A DNA stretch of 64,000 bases from Gloeothece verrucosa PCC 7822 (GCF_000147335.1 NC_014501.1:5448501-5512500), one strand, 5' to 3'. Numbered from the stretch's first letter, positions 53,415-62,345 are shown. The notes: generated by a model not told the origin, from the sequence alone. Made by a program: numbers and translations.

Positions 53415-53635
53415 TCCCTCAGCCCTACTCAGTTTCTCGATCAGTTTTTTGACCATCAATTCTCTATTTAGAGACGAGCGGTTTACTCCTCTTAGTTCCT
53501 CTTGTTGAGCATTTATTTTTTCGTAATAAAAATTAAAACCGAGGAACTTTTTTAAAACTGATAAGTCTCTTAGACCAAATAATTTTATCAAGTATTATTT
53601 CAAGTTTAAGACCAGTGAAGGAGTGAAAAGAGCTA

Positions 53636-54391
53636 ATGAATTATGTAGAAAGACCGAGAAAAAGCGCTCTGCCGGGTGGTGCCTTAGCTACTCGTCCTCT
53701 TCATTTTTTCTGGATTTGTGACTGTTCAGGTTCGATGGAAATTGATGGCAAAATAGAAGCGCTCAATTATGCCATTAGAGAGTCTATTCCAGAGATGCGA
53801 AAGGTAGCTAATGAAAACCCTAATGCTCAACTTCTGGTTAGGGCGGTTAAGTTTTCCGATGGGGCGCAATGGCACGTTGCGGATGCGACTCCTATCGATA
53901 ATTTTACTTGGAGTGATTTGACCGCACAAGGGATGACAGACATGGGAAAAGCATTGTCATTGGTAGCCGAACAGTTAAAAATGCCACCGATGACAGACCG
54001 GGCTTTGCCTCCCGTGTTGGTTTTAATTAGTGATGGTCAACCGACGGATGACTTTAACAGAGGGCTGAAAGATTTATTAGATCAGCCTTGGGGACGCAAA
54101 GCGGTTAGAATTGCTATTTCTATCGGACGAGATGCTGATAAAGAAGTCTTAGAAAAATTCATTAGCCATCCTGAATTTCAGCCGCTTGAGGCCAATAATG
54201 CGGCGGCGTTAATTAAATTTATTAAATGGGCCTCTACGGTGGTGGTTCAATCTGCTTCTTCTCCTGCGAGTCAGCCCAATATGGCTAGAACGGTTGCCTC
54301 AACAGCGACGGCGGTTGCTCCTGCGCCTGTAATTCCTATGGTATCCGTTCCCCAGTTATCGACAGATAGCGGGGAAGATGAGATTTGGTAA
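53636..54391 (+). CDS. TerY-like vWA-domain protein with intact MIDAS
   Basis: 251 residues. The vWA fold has a complete MIDAS: D29-x-S31-x-S33 (CDCSGSM), T101 (GMTDMG) and D133 (LISDGQPTDD), so it should bind Mg2+ or Mn2+. The C-terminal 45 residues are a Ser/Ala/Pro/Thr linker with a short acidic end (DSGEDEIW). TerY-type vWA proteins are found with PP2C phosphatases and kinases in tellurite and stress loci. AAGGAG lies 12 bases before the ATG. First gene of an operon: 16 bp to the PP2C gene. It could be a kinase substrate; that is an inference. Confidence 0.85.
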   Translation: MNYVERPRKSALPGGALATRPLHFFWICDCSGSMEIDGKIEALNYAIRESIPEMRKVANENPNAQLLVRAVKFSDGAQWHVADATPIDNFTWSDLTAQGMTDMGKALSLVAEQLKMPPMTDRALPPVLVLISDGQPTDDFNRGLKDLLDQPWGRKAVRIAISIGRDADKEVLEKFISHPEFQPLEANNAAALIKFIKWASTVVVQSASSPASQPNMARTVASTATAVAPAPVIPMVSVPQLSTDSGEDEIW

Positions 54392-54407
54392 GTCAGGATT
54401 TTAGGCT

Positions 54408-55400
54408 ATGGTGGACAAGCAAAAAACGACAGATTGGCGGGTTCTTTTTGCCAGTGTTCGAGGGTCAAGTCATGAGCGGCAAAATCTTCCTAATCAGGAT
54501 GCAATCGCTCTTTGGCAGCCTTCTGCCCTGAAATTACCTCTTATTTTAGCTGTCTCCGATGGTCACGGCAGTGCTAAGAGTTTTCGCAGTGAAATCGGTT
54601 CTCAGTTGGCGGTAGAAATTGCTATTAGTTGCTTGCGCGGGTTGATTGAGCCTGAAAGCAGTTTAGATAAACTCGCTCAAGAAAGTCAACTCTCTAAACA
54701 AATAGTAACGGCTTGGCGAAAGGCTGTAAACGCTCATTTAGAACAGGAAGCTTTTAACGAGCAAGAAATAGCTAAACTGAGGGAAAAAGGGGGAAATAGT
54801 GCCTGTCAATCTCTAGAACATAATCCTTTGCTTGCCTATGGTGCTACCCTCTTAGCGGTTTTAGTGACAGAGGATTTTATTTTATATTTACAATTGGGGG
54901 ATGGAGATATTCTTTGTGTAAGTCCCAATGGAGTAATTAGGCGGCCTTTTTCTGAGGATAAAAACCTGATTGCTAATGAAACATACTCGCTTTGTATGAA
55001 AGAAGCTTGGCAGTATTTTCGATGGCGGATCGTTCCTTTAGATGAGCCTCCCCCAATGATTTTAGTGGCCACTGATGGTTATAGCAATTCTTTTGCTGAT
55101 GAAGCGGATTTTATCCAAATTGGTCGGGATTATTTAGAGTTAATTCGCAGTGAAGGTTCTGAGCAAGTGGCTCAAGATTTAGAAACTTTTTTGGCGGCTA
55201 CCTCAAGGGGAGGAAGTGGAGATGATATTACCTTGGGAATTATTAAAAAATTAGATGAGCGAGACATTATAGATACTCTAAAAATTCTGAAAGCGGCTTT
55301 GCAAGAGTATCAACAGGAAAACGAAACCCTCAGTCAAAAGATTGCGTCTTTAGAAGCGAGCAAGCAACAAGAATCAGTGAACACAGAGATAGTCCCATGA
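54408..55400 (+). CDS. PP2C-family serine/threonine protein phosphatase
   Basis: 330 residues. All PP2C metal ligands are visible: D31 (NQDA), D51 (SDGHG), D165/D167 (LGDGD), D223 (ATDG) and D272/D273 (GDDITLG). A coiled-coil-like C-terminus follows (QEYQQENETLSQKIASLEAS). It would remove phosphates placed by the neighbouring kinase. Its end overlaps the kinase start by 4 bases (ATGA), so the two are translationally coupled. The opposite-strand paralogue at 52446 is the degraded copy. Confidence 0.9.
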   Translation: MVDKQKTTDWRVLFASVRGSSHERQNLPNQDAIALWQPSALKLPLILAVSDGHGSAKSFRSEIGSQLAVEIAISCLRGLIEPESSLDKLAQESQLSKQIVTAWRKAVNAHLEQEAFNEQEIAKLREKGGNSACQSLEHNPLLAYGATLLAVLVTEDFILYLQLGDGDILCVSPNGVIRRPFSEDKNLIANETYSLCMKEAWQYFRWRIVPLDEPPPMILVATDGYSNSFADEADFIQIGRDYLELIRSEGSEQVAQDLETFLAATSRGGSGDDITLGIIKKLDERDIIDTLKILKAALQEYQQENETLSQKIASLEASKQQESVNTEIVP

Positions 55401-56719
55401 GCCAACTTTTAAAACCAGGAGATTTAATTGATAGCGAAAATTTGAAAAGCAGAGGAAAAGTAGAAAAGTTTCTCGGTGGGGGAACCCAAGGCGAGGTTTA
55501 TCAAATTGACATTGAGGGAAAAAAAATGGCTTTAAAATGGTATTTTCCTCAATGGATACAGCACGATATCCGTCAAAAAGAACGCTTAAGAAAAGCCATT
55601 GATTTTGGTGCGCCTAATGACCGGTTTCTCTGGCCAATGGATTTAGCTTTTTGCTCTGGCAGTAATTCTTATGGTTATATTATGCCTTTGCGCGAATCCC
55701 GTTTTAAAGGCATTGTAGATTTGATGAAGCGGCAGGTTGAGCCGACTTTTCGGTCTTTGGCGACGGCTGGTTTTGAGTTAGCAGATAGTTATTATCAATT
55801 GCATTCTAAGGGGTTATGTTATCGGGATATTGCTTTTGGGAATGTGTTTTTTGACCCGGATTCGGGGGAAATTCGGATCTGTGATAATGATAATGTGGAT
55901 GTGAATGGAACGCCGGGAGCGGTGGATGGAACGCCTCGGTTTATGGCTCCGGAAATTGTGCGGGGAGAAGCGGCTCCTACCACTCAAACGGACCTATTTT
56001 CTCTGGCTATTTTGCTGTTTTATATGTTATTTGTGCATCATCCTTTAGAAGGAGCAAGGGAGCAAGCGATTCATTGTTTTGATTTTCTGGCGATGCAAAA
56101 ACTCTATGGGATAGAGCCGATTTTTATTTTTGATCCTGATGATACGTCTAATCGTCCTGTGGCGGGGGTGCAAGATAATCCCATTGCTTTTTGGTCAATT
56201 TATCCTCAGTTTTTAAAAGATATTTTTATTAAAGCTTTTACGGATGGTATTCGTGACCCTGAACAGGGGAGAGTGAGAGAAAGTGAATGGCGAAATGCGA
56301 TGATTCGTTTGCGGGATTCGATTTTTTATTGTCCCTATTGTGGGGCGGAAAATTTTTATGATGTTGAGGCTTTGAAGCATAATAAGCGGCTTAATTATTG
56401 TTGGTCTTGTGATGAAGATTTATTGATTCCTCCAAGAATTAGGATTGGGCGAAATGTGGTTATTTTGAATTATGATACTCAGCTTTTTGCTCATCATGTG
56501 GATCAACAACGCTGTTATGATTTCTTAAACCCTGTGGCAGAGGTTAACCGTCACCCGAGAAATCCTCATTTATGGGGGTTGAAAAATTTGTCGGAGCAAT
56601 GTTGGACGGTGACGATGGCTGATAAGACGGTTCAACAAGTTAAGCCGGGGTTTAGTGTTAGTTTGGCGATGGGAACTAAGATTAATTTTGGTTCAACTTA
56701 TGGGGAAATTAGGGCTTAA
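55397..56719 (+). CDS. Ser/Thr protein kinase with zinc ribbon and FHA-like C-terminus
   Basis: 440 residues. Kinase motifs: glycine loop FLGGGTQGEVY (26-35), K47 (MALKW), CYRDIAFGN (R143, D144, N149; Tyr in place of the usual His), CDNDNV (D163; DND replaces DFG), and APE at 184-186. The catalytic residues are all present, so it may be active despite the variants. A zinc ribbon, C312/C315 and C335/C338 (CxxC-19-CxxC), follows. The final 80 residues (WGLKNLSEQCWTV, KPGFSVSLAMGTKINFGSTYGEI) look like an FHA-type fold and may bind phosphothreonine. In the TerY-P triads the kinase also carries a zinc ribbon. Last gene of the operon. Confidence 0.88.
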   Translation: MSQLLKPGDLIDSENLKSRGKVEKFLGGGTQGEVYQIDIEGKKMALKWYFPQWIQHDIRQKERLRKAIDFGAPNDRFLWPMDLAFCSGSNSYGYIMPLRESRFKGIVDLMKRQVEPTFRSLATAGFELADSYYQLHSKGLCYRDIAFGNVFFDPDSGEIRICDNDNVDVNGTPGAVDGTPRFMAPEIVRGEAAPTTQTDLFSLAILLFYMLFVHHPLEGAREQAIHCFDFLAMQKLYGIEPIFIFDPDDTSNRPVAGVQDNPIAFWSIYPQFLKDIFIKAFTDGIRDPEQGRVRESEWRNAMIRLRDSIFYCPYCGAENFYDVEALKHNKRLNYCWSCDEDLLIPPRIRIGRNVVILNYDTQLFAHHVDQQRCYDFLNPVAEVNRHPRNPHLWGLKNLSEQCWTVTMADKTVQQVKPGFSVSLAMGTKINFGSTYGEIRA

Positions 56720-56809
56720 TTTTATTTAGATTTTTTGGGGAGGGTAGCAAGGGCGACTTTTGAGCTTAAATTTGTCCAGAAATTATGCTCGACTTTGCCT
56801 ATTTTATTT

Positions 56810-56837
56810 ATTAAATTTAAATGCGTCTTAGCTTAAT
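56810..56837 (+). repeat. 28-base dispersed repeat, second copy at 18208
   Basis: 27 of 28 bases match 18208-18235 in the same orientation (ATTAAATTTAAATGC...CTTAGCTTAAT). Both copies are intergenic, after a gene's 3' end. I see no coding content. Confidence 0.6.
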
Positions 56838-56874
56838 ACTTTGCCGCTTGATATTTTTCCCCAAGACAAAATAA

Positions 56875-56931
56875 ACCTCTTGCAGAATTTGATTTTGCTT
56901 TTGCCTAAAAGTTGGAAATTGTGCAAGAGGT
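56875..56931. repeat. Inverted repeat with 16-base arms
   Basis: Arms 56875-56890 (ACCTCTTGCAGAATTT) and 56916-56931 are complementary at 15 of 16 bases, with a 25-base loop. It lies between the convergent ends of the kinase and glucosidase genes. It may be a bidirectional terminator or a small MITE-like element. Confidence 0.6.
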
Positions 56932-56939
56932 CTAATCTT

Positions 56940-59657
56940 TTAGACTTGTACAAGATGTGAGCAAATCACTGACAAATATTCTTCTTGTAGTGCTTCCTCC
57001 GGTTTTAACACTGCATCAGCTAACAACCACCGAGCAACTAAACCGGTCCATCCCGTCTGATGACTTGCACCAATACCAGCACCGTTATCTCCATGAAAAT
57101 ATTCATAGAAAAGAATTAAATTCTGCCAGTGAGTATCGTTTTGGAACTTTTCTGTATTGCCATAAACTGGGCGACGACCTTGATCATTTTGCTGGAAAAT
57201 CTTACACAAACGATGACTAATTTCATCAGCAACTTGCCATAAAGTCATCCAATTTCCTGATCCTGTGGGACATTCTACTTTAAATTCATCTCCATAATAA
57301 GAATACATTTTTCTTAAGGATTGAATTAGCAGGGCATTGACTGGCATCCATATCGGACCACGCCAGTTAGAATTACCTCCAAACAGTCCCGATGAAGACT
57401 CTGCCGGTTCATAATCAACTCGATAAACATTAGCTCCTACAGTAAAAATATAAGGATGGTCTTGATGATAGCGAGACAAAGCGCGGATGCCATAATCACT
57501 TAAAAACTCGGATTCGTCCAACATTTTTTGTAAAATGCGACGCAATTTATCCTCATTAATCGGAGATAACAACCGTTTGCCCTTAATACCAGGTTTGCGA
57601 GGATCGCTGATATTAACCATCAGCTTTTCATTCTGTTGATTAAAATACTGTATTCGCTTGGCAAAGTTGGGCAATTTGTCTAAAACTTCATGAGAGAAAA
57701 CCGCCGAAGCATATAAAGGAATTAATCCCACCATTGAGCGCACTTTAAGGCGCTGTGCATCGCCATTGGGGAACCGTAGCACGTCGTAGAAAAAGCCGTC
57801 ATCTTCATCCCACAATTCATCATTATTGAGGCCAATTTGATCCATAGCCGCCGCAATATAAATAAAATGTTCGTAGAATTTGCAAGCTAGTTCTTCATAA
57901 GCCGGATTTTCTAAGGCTAATTCTAAAGCAATGGACAGCATATCTAAGCAAAACATCGCCATCCAACTTGTTCCATCTGCTTGTTCGATCATGCCGCCAC
58001 AAGGTAAAGGCGAACTGCGATCAAAAACCCCAATATTATCTAAGCCTAAAAAGCCGCCTTCAAAAACATTATTACCGAGGTCATCTTTGCGATTTACCCA
58101 CCATGTAAAGTTCATTAATAGTTTATGAAACATTGTTTCTAAAAACAACCGATCCCCTTTACCGCCTCGTTTGGCCTTATCCATTAAATAAATTTGCCAA
58201 GTTGCCATGCAATGCACGGGGGGATTAACATCACTAAAGTTCCATTCATAAGCGGGTATTTGTCCATTAGGATGTAGATAGACTTGATTGGTCATCAGTC
58301 TAAGTTGATCTTTGGCAAAGTCCATATCTACCATTCCCAAGACTACACAGTGAAAAGCTAAATCCCAAGCGGCAAACCAAGGATATTCCCATTTGTCCGG
58401 CATGGAGAGGATATCGGAACTTTCTAGATGAAACCATTCTTTATTACGATTTATGTGGCGCTGTTGACAATCTGGCGGTAATATTTCCTCATTTAACCAG
58501 CTTTTTACAGGATAGTAATAAAACTGTTTTGTCCATAACATCCCGGCAAATGCTTGTCTGACTATATTTTGAGCATCCTTGGGGAGGTTGGGTGATAAAG
58601 CTTGATAAAATTCATCGGCTTCTTGTAGGCGACTAGAAACGGCGTAATCAAATTCTGATCCAAAAGCATTGTCTTGAATAGACAATAATCTATCACTCAG
58701 ACGTAACTGAATGATTTGTACTCCGCCGGCAGGAATTTCTAAAACATAATGAGCCGCCATTTTTGTGCCGACTTTTTCAGGATTAACCCCATCTTGTTTA
58801 CCTTCTATTACATAGTTGTTAATGCCATCTTTTACGTAGGGGGAAGAGTTGGGAATACCAAAAATTCGTTCTTTATTGGTTTCGTTTTCAGTAAATAATA
58901 AAGGGACTGAACGGTCACAATATAAATATCGATCTCCTAAAATGGGATGGGAAGCTTTAACCGTATGATCGTCGAGTTGTTTAAGGTTTGGTTTGATGGA
59001 AGCTTGAGTAAACCAAGACCAGGTATTGCGGAACCAAAGAGTGGGTAAAAGATGTAGCGTTGCCGTTTCAGGGCCTCGATTCCAGACGCTAATTTGAATT
59101 AAAATTTCTTCAGGGGATTGTTTAGCATACTCGACAAAGACATCAAAGTAGCGATCTTCATTAAATATTCCAGTATCTATAAGTTCATATTCGGGTTCAA
59201 GGCGATTTCGTTGCCGATTTTTCTCGATTAAATCACCATAAGGATAAGCGGCTTGGGGATATTTATATAGATATTTCATATAGGAATGAGTGGGGGTACT
59301 ATCGAGGTAGAAGTAATATTCTTTGACATCTTCCCCATGATTTCCTTCACTGTTAGTCAATCCAAATAAACGCTCTTTAAGAATTGGATCAGCCCCATTC
59401 CACAAGGCTAGAGCAAAACAGAGTTGTTGTTTATCATCGGATATTCCGGCTAATCCATCTTCTCCCCAACGATAGGCACGAGAGCGTGATTGATCGTGGC
59501 TAAAATAATCCCAAGCATTCCCTGTCGCGCTGTAATCTTCTCTTACTGTTCCCCATTGTCGTTCGCTTAAATAAGGGCCCCACTTTTTCCAAGCAGTATT
59601 TTGTCCAGTCGTTTCTTGTAATCTCAACTTTTCCTGGTTTAATTTGATGGATTCCAT
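56940..59657 (-). CDS. GH63/MGH1-like glycoside hydrolase (glucosidase-like)
   Basis: 905 residues. The N-terminal half has WGPYLSERQWGTVREDYS, RSRAYRWGEDGLAGISDDKQQLCFALALWNG and ERLFGLTNSEGNHGEDVKEYYFYLDSTPTHSYMKYLYKYPQAAYPY, and the C-terminal (alpha/alpha)6 barrel contains YPWFAAWDLAFHCVVLG, GGFLGLDNIGVFDRS and NWRGPIWMPVNALLIQSL. This is the family widely annotated as glucosidase in cyanobacteria and related to GH63 mannosylglycerate hydrolase. The substrate is unknown; compatible-solute or storage-glycan turnover is plausible. Start ATG 59657. A 32-base piece of this gene is duplicated upstream at 60042. Confidence 0.85.
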   Translation of the reverse strand: MESIKLNQEKLRLQETTGQNTAWKKWGPYLSERQWGTVREDYSATGNAWDYFSHDQSRSRAYRWGEDGLAGISDDKQQLCFALALWNGADPILKERLFGLTNSEGNHGEDVKEYYFYLDSTPTHSYMKYLYKYPQAAYPYGDLIEKNRQRNRLEPEYELIDTGIFNEDRYFDVFVEYAKQSPEEILIQISVWNRGPETATLHLLPTLWFRNTWSWFTQASIKPNLKQLDDHTVKASHPILGDRYLYCDRSVPLLFTENETNKERIFGIPNSSPYVKDGINNYVIEGKQDGVNPEKVGTKMAAHYVLEIPAGGVQIIQLRLSDRLLSIQDNAFGSEFDYAVSSRLQEADEFYQALSPNLPKDAQNIVRQAFAGMLWTKQFYYYPVKSWLNEEILPPDCQQRHINRNKEWFHLESSDILSMPDKWEYPWFAAWDLAFHCVVLGMVDMDFAKDQLRLMTNQVYLHPNGQIPAYEWNFSDVNPPVHCMATWQIYLMDKAKRGGKGDRLFLETMFHKLLMNFTWWVNRKDDLGNNVFEGGFLGLDNIGVFDRSSPLPCGGMIEQADGTSWMAMFCLDMLSIALELALENPAYEELACKFYEHFIYIAAAMDQIGLNNDELWDEDDGFFYDVLRFPNGDAQRLKVRSMVGLIPLYASAVFSHEVLDKLPNFAKRIQYFNQQNEKLMVNISDPRKPGIKGKRLLSPINEDKLRRILQKMLDESEFLSDYGIRALSRYHQDHPYIFTVGANVYRVDYEPAESSSGLFGGNSNWRGPIWMPVNALLIQSLRKMYSYYGDEFKVECPTGSGNWMTLWQVADEISHRLCKIFQQNDQGRRPVYGNTEKFQNDTHWQNLILFYEYFHGDNGAGIGASHQTGWTGLVARWLLADAVLKPEEALQEEYLSVICSHLVQV

Positions 59658-60167
59658 GCTTTTTACAACTCCTATACTTATTAGCTTCTAATTTTGTTGA
59701 GAGTTTTATAGTTTTATATTTATTAAATCTAATTTTAATTACTGTTAACTCTGAACTTTTTTTTTGCCTGGTTTTGTTAAGTAAACTTGGTAGAATCAAT
59801 TGATAAAATAATTAATATTTTTTTCTTTCTTAAAAGTTTTATGACAAATTTTAACAAAACTTATCAAGAGAAGCTCTCAGGTACCAAGCCGCTACCTATA
59901 CGAACAGAGCAAACCTGCGCTCCGTGCCACTGCGTGAACGCGGGCTAAAGAACTACCTATTAATAGTTTTAGCCTGCGTAGCCTAACCCACCCTACAATT
60001 TAGGTTATTAATGCTCAACTTGATCAACATTATTGTCTATCGTAAAAATATAAGGATGGTCTTGATGATAGCGCGGCACTCACTGTATGCAACTGCCGCC
60101 GCTTGCTCGTGGTGATATTTTGCCGCCTCTTCGGATAGACTGTAATTACATTAAACTTATAGCCGCT
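59658..60167. other. Intergenic region with repeat debris
   Basis: About 510 bases. It contains a GC-rich stretch (59918-59945, GCGCTCCGTGCCACTGCGTG), a CCCACCCTAC half-site near 59987, and the 32-base copy of the glucosidase gene at 60042-60073. I see no credible coding sequence upstream of the antitoxin. Confidence 0.5.
60042..60073 (-). repeat. 32-base duplicated fragment of the glucosidase gene
   Basis: Identical over 32 bases to 57442-57473 inside the glucosidase gene, in the same orientation, 2.6 kb away. In the gene this codes for RYHQDHPYIFT; here it is out of context. The flanks do not match. Confidence 0.85.
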
Positions 60168-60443
60168 ATGAACGAATCTCCAAACGACGCAAGAGTCACA
60201 GCGAGAATTCCCATCTCTGTCAAAGCCACTTTACAACAAGCCGCCGACTTGACAGGAGCAACCTTAAATCAATTTCTCGTACAAGCGGCACTCAAAGAAG
60301 CCCATAGAATTTTAGAAGCCGAACAAACGATCAAGTTATCAGAACAAGATGCTGAACGAGTTTTTAATTTAATAGAAAATCCTCCAGAACCCAATCAGCG
60401 ATTAAAAGAAGCTTTCTCTAGACATAAAGACTTTTGGCAGTGA
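60168..60443 (+). CDS. DUF1778 antitoxin (ribbon-helix-helix)
   Basis: About 91 residues: MNESPNDARVTARIPISVKATLQQAADLTGATLNQFLVQAALKEAHRILE forms the ribbon-helix-helix DNA-binding region, followed by the neutralising tail IKLSEQDAERVFNLIENPPEPNQRLKEAFSRHKDFW. The frame extends upstream to ATG 60087, but the family starts near 60168. It overlaps the GNAT gene by 4 bases. In TacA/TacT systems this antitoxin binds and masks the acetyltransferase and represses the operon. Confidence 0.9.
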   Translation: MNESPNDARVTARIPISVKATLQQAADLTGATLNQFLVQAALKEAHRILEAEQTIKLSEQDAERVFNLIENPPEPNQRLKEAFSRHKDFWQ

Positions 60444-60940
60444 AACAAATTGAGCTTTTAAATAAATCCCATAATCGTGAAGGGTTTGACTGCGGTAATA
60501 CCGCACTTAATCAATTTTTACAACAGACAGCACGTCAACATAATCAAAAAGGAATATCTAGAACTTTTGTTTTAATTGATAGTGATCGCCCTCAAGAAGA
60601 GATTATTGGTTTTTTTACCCTGACGCTGTGTGAAGTTCTTGTAGAAAAATTGCCTCCTACTCTTGCTAAAAAATATCCTTTACGAGTGCCTGGAGTAAAA
60701 TTAGCCCGTTTAGCGGTGGATAAAAGTTGGCAAGGTCAGGGAATTGGTGAAATTTTAATGGTAGAAGCGATGGAACGTGCTTTACTGGTAGCCGATACCG
60801 CAGGAGGAATTGGCTTGTTTGTTGATGCCAAGGATGAAACTGCTAAAATTTACTATGAGCGTTATGGATTTGTCAGTTTAAAAGATAGACCATTGGAATT
60901 GTTTCTTCCTTTGAGTGTTATTCAATCTCTGCTTGAATAA
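60440..60940 (+). CDS. GNAT toxin of a DUF1778/TacT-type toxin-antitoxin system
   Basis: About 166 residues from GTG 60440, which overlaps the antitoxin stop (GTGA); the frame could also open at TTG 60434. GNAT motif A is LARLAVDKSWQGQGIGEILMVEA, and the late Tyr is in YYERYGFVSL. TacT-like toxins acetylate aminoacyl-tRNA using acetyl-CoA and stop translation. Its presence with a neighbouring DUF1778 gene makes the pair clear. Whether it acts as a toxin here is not shown by sequence. Confidence 0.9.
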   Translation: MKQIELLNKSHNREGFDCGNTALNQFLQQTARQHNQKGISRTFVLIDSDRPQEEIIGFFTLTLCEVLVEKLPPTLAKKYPLRVPGVKLARLAVDKSWQGQGIGEILMVEAMERALLVADTAGGIGLFVDAKDETAKIYYERYGFVSLKDRPLELFLPLSVIQSLLE

Positions 60941-60941
60941 A

Positions 60942-62345
60942 TTAACGTTTAACTAACTCTTCCAAAGCTTTTTGTAAATCCGTCGTTAAATGAGTAATGG
61001 CCTGTTTAGCCATTTTGCGGCTTTGAGAATAACTTTCCCAACGTTCACTCACAGAAATCGGTTCACCGATAGTTATTTTCACCCGTCTTTTACCTAAACA
61101 GGGACGACGCGGCATTTTAACTCCTTTAATTCGCGCCATCAAATCAAAGATAATTAAAGTGGTTTCGGCAAATCTTTCGGCTGTCGGTTTTTCTTTCACA
61201 TAACTGCCGGTTACTGCTACAAAACTTTCTACTAACCTCATGTGTTTAAGCCGCAGTTCAGCTTCTTCTGCAACCCAATCTGCTAACCCTCGTTGTAAAG
61301 GAGATATCGCAGTTATATCAGCAATATCTTCAGGGTAAATCGCATTCCATCCTGCCTCCTCTAAACGGCGACAGCGATCAATAATCGTGCCTTGTTTCGC
61401 TAAACCAAAATAATCCTCAGCAACTTTTAACGCCGCATCTAATAAATTCTGTAATCTGAGGGCTAAAACTTGGTTAGAATTTAAAGCTTTATCCTCGGGA
61501 ATTTCGGGAATAATTTGACGATAAAAACGACGGTAAAAGGCTTCTAATTCATCCAAAAGATATAAAGCTAATTGAAAAAGACGTTCATATAGAAACTCTT
61601 CGGGATGAGATAATTGTGAGGGATCTAACTGTTGAACCGGTAAGCCGCTATCCGACTCTAATTGACCGAGTAACTGATCGATTTTTTGCCAAGGGGGTTG
61701 AATATAGTAATAGCGAATACAGACAGGCACAATTAAAACCTCTTCAGAACGGTTAGCTTTGATTAAATCTTCTGCACACCAAAAACCAAATTGTGCGACT
61801 CCTGGTTCTAAAGGACTAACCGCTTCATGATGTCCATTGGTAGCGCCTTCTGGGGCCACTGTTAAAGGAAATTGACCATTAGCAAATATATCGCGCCCGG
61901 TTTTTAAAGCAGTACGATCAAGGGGTTTTCCGCGATGAATGGGAAACCCTCCATTTCTAGAAAAAAACCACCCTAACCAATTCCCTGCCCAAATAGTCAT
62001 TCCTCGATCATAAATAAAATGGCTATGAATAGGAAGTTTTAGAGAGATACCTAGTTGACGAGCAACTTTTGGAACAATGCGAGACATGAGATATAACATA
62101 CATAGGGGATCTTCTACTTCAGGATGACGAAAAGCCATTAAAAAGCGAATTTTTCCCGCCTGAAATTGTTGAAAAAGTTTCACTAATGTCTCTACATTTT
62201 CCGCTTCGATGCGAGTAATGCCACCAATTAACCAGCGCCTTACCCGAAAGCGTAACACGAAGGGTAATAAGACATGAGCCAGTTTTAAGACTTTTGGGTT
62301 AAACTGTTGGGGAATAAACTGGAGTTTAGATTTTGCCCTGTGCAT
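60942..62345 (-). CDS. PlsC-like lysophospholipid acyltransferase family protein
   Basis: About 467 residues, roughly twice the size of typical PlsC. The H(X)4D motif is FRHPEVEDP, and the acceptor-binding block is TVAPEGATNGH (a variant of EGTR), within IHRGKPLDRTALKTGRDIFANGQF. A Pro- and Glu-rich, mostly helical C-terminal half (about 250-467) has no domain I recognise. It probably acylates a lysophospholipid or similar acceptor at the membrane. The frame reaches TTG 62357; ATG 62345 (MHRAKSKLQF) is chosen. It is convergent with the toxin gene, 1 base apart. Confidence 0.8.
   Translation of the reverse strand: MHRAKSKLQFIPQQFNPKVLKLAHVLLPFVLRFRVRRWLIGGITRIEAENVETLVKLFQQFQAGKIRFLMAFRHPEVEDPLCMLYLMSRIVPKVARQLGISLKLPIHSHFIYDRGMTIWAGNWLGWFFSRNGGFPIHRGKPLDRTALKTGRDIFANGQFPLTVAPEGATNGHHEAVSPLEPGVAQFGFWCAEDLIKANRSEEVLIVPVCIRYYYIQPPWQKIDQLLGQLESDSGLPVQQLDPSQLSHPEEFLYERLFQLALYLLDELEAFYRRFYRQIIPEIPEDKALNSNQVLALRLQNLLDAALKVAEDYFGLAKQGTIIDRCRRLEEAGWNAIYPEDIADITAISPLQRGLADWVAEEAELRLKHMRLVESFVAVTGSYVKEKPTAERFAETTLIIFDLMARIKGVKMPRRPCLGKRRVKITIGEPISVSERWESYSQSRKMAKQAITHLTTDLQKALEELVKR

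Noticed and set aside
53415..53591. N-terminal extension of the degraded PP2C to TTG 53591
   Set aside because: The active paralogue starts exactly where ATG 53414 does; the extension would cover the divergent promoter region.
60087..60167. 27-codon N-terminal extension of the antitoxin frame
   Set aside because: The extra residues do not look like protein, and the family begins at the ATG at 60168.
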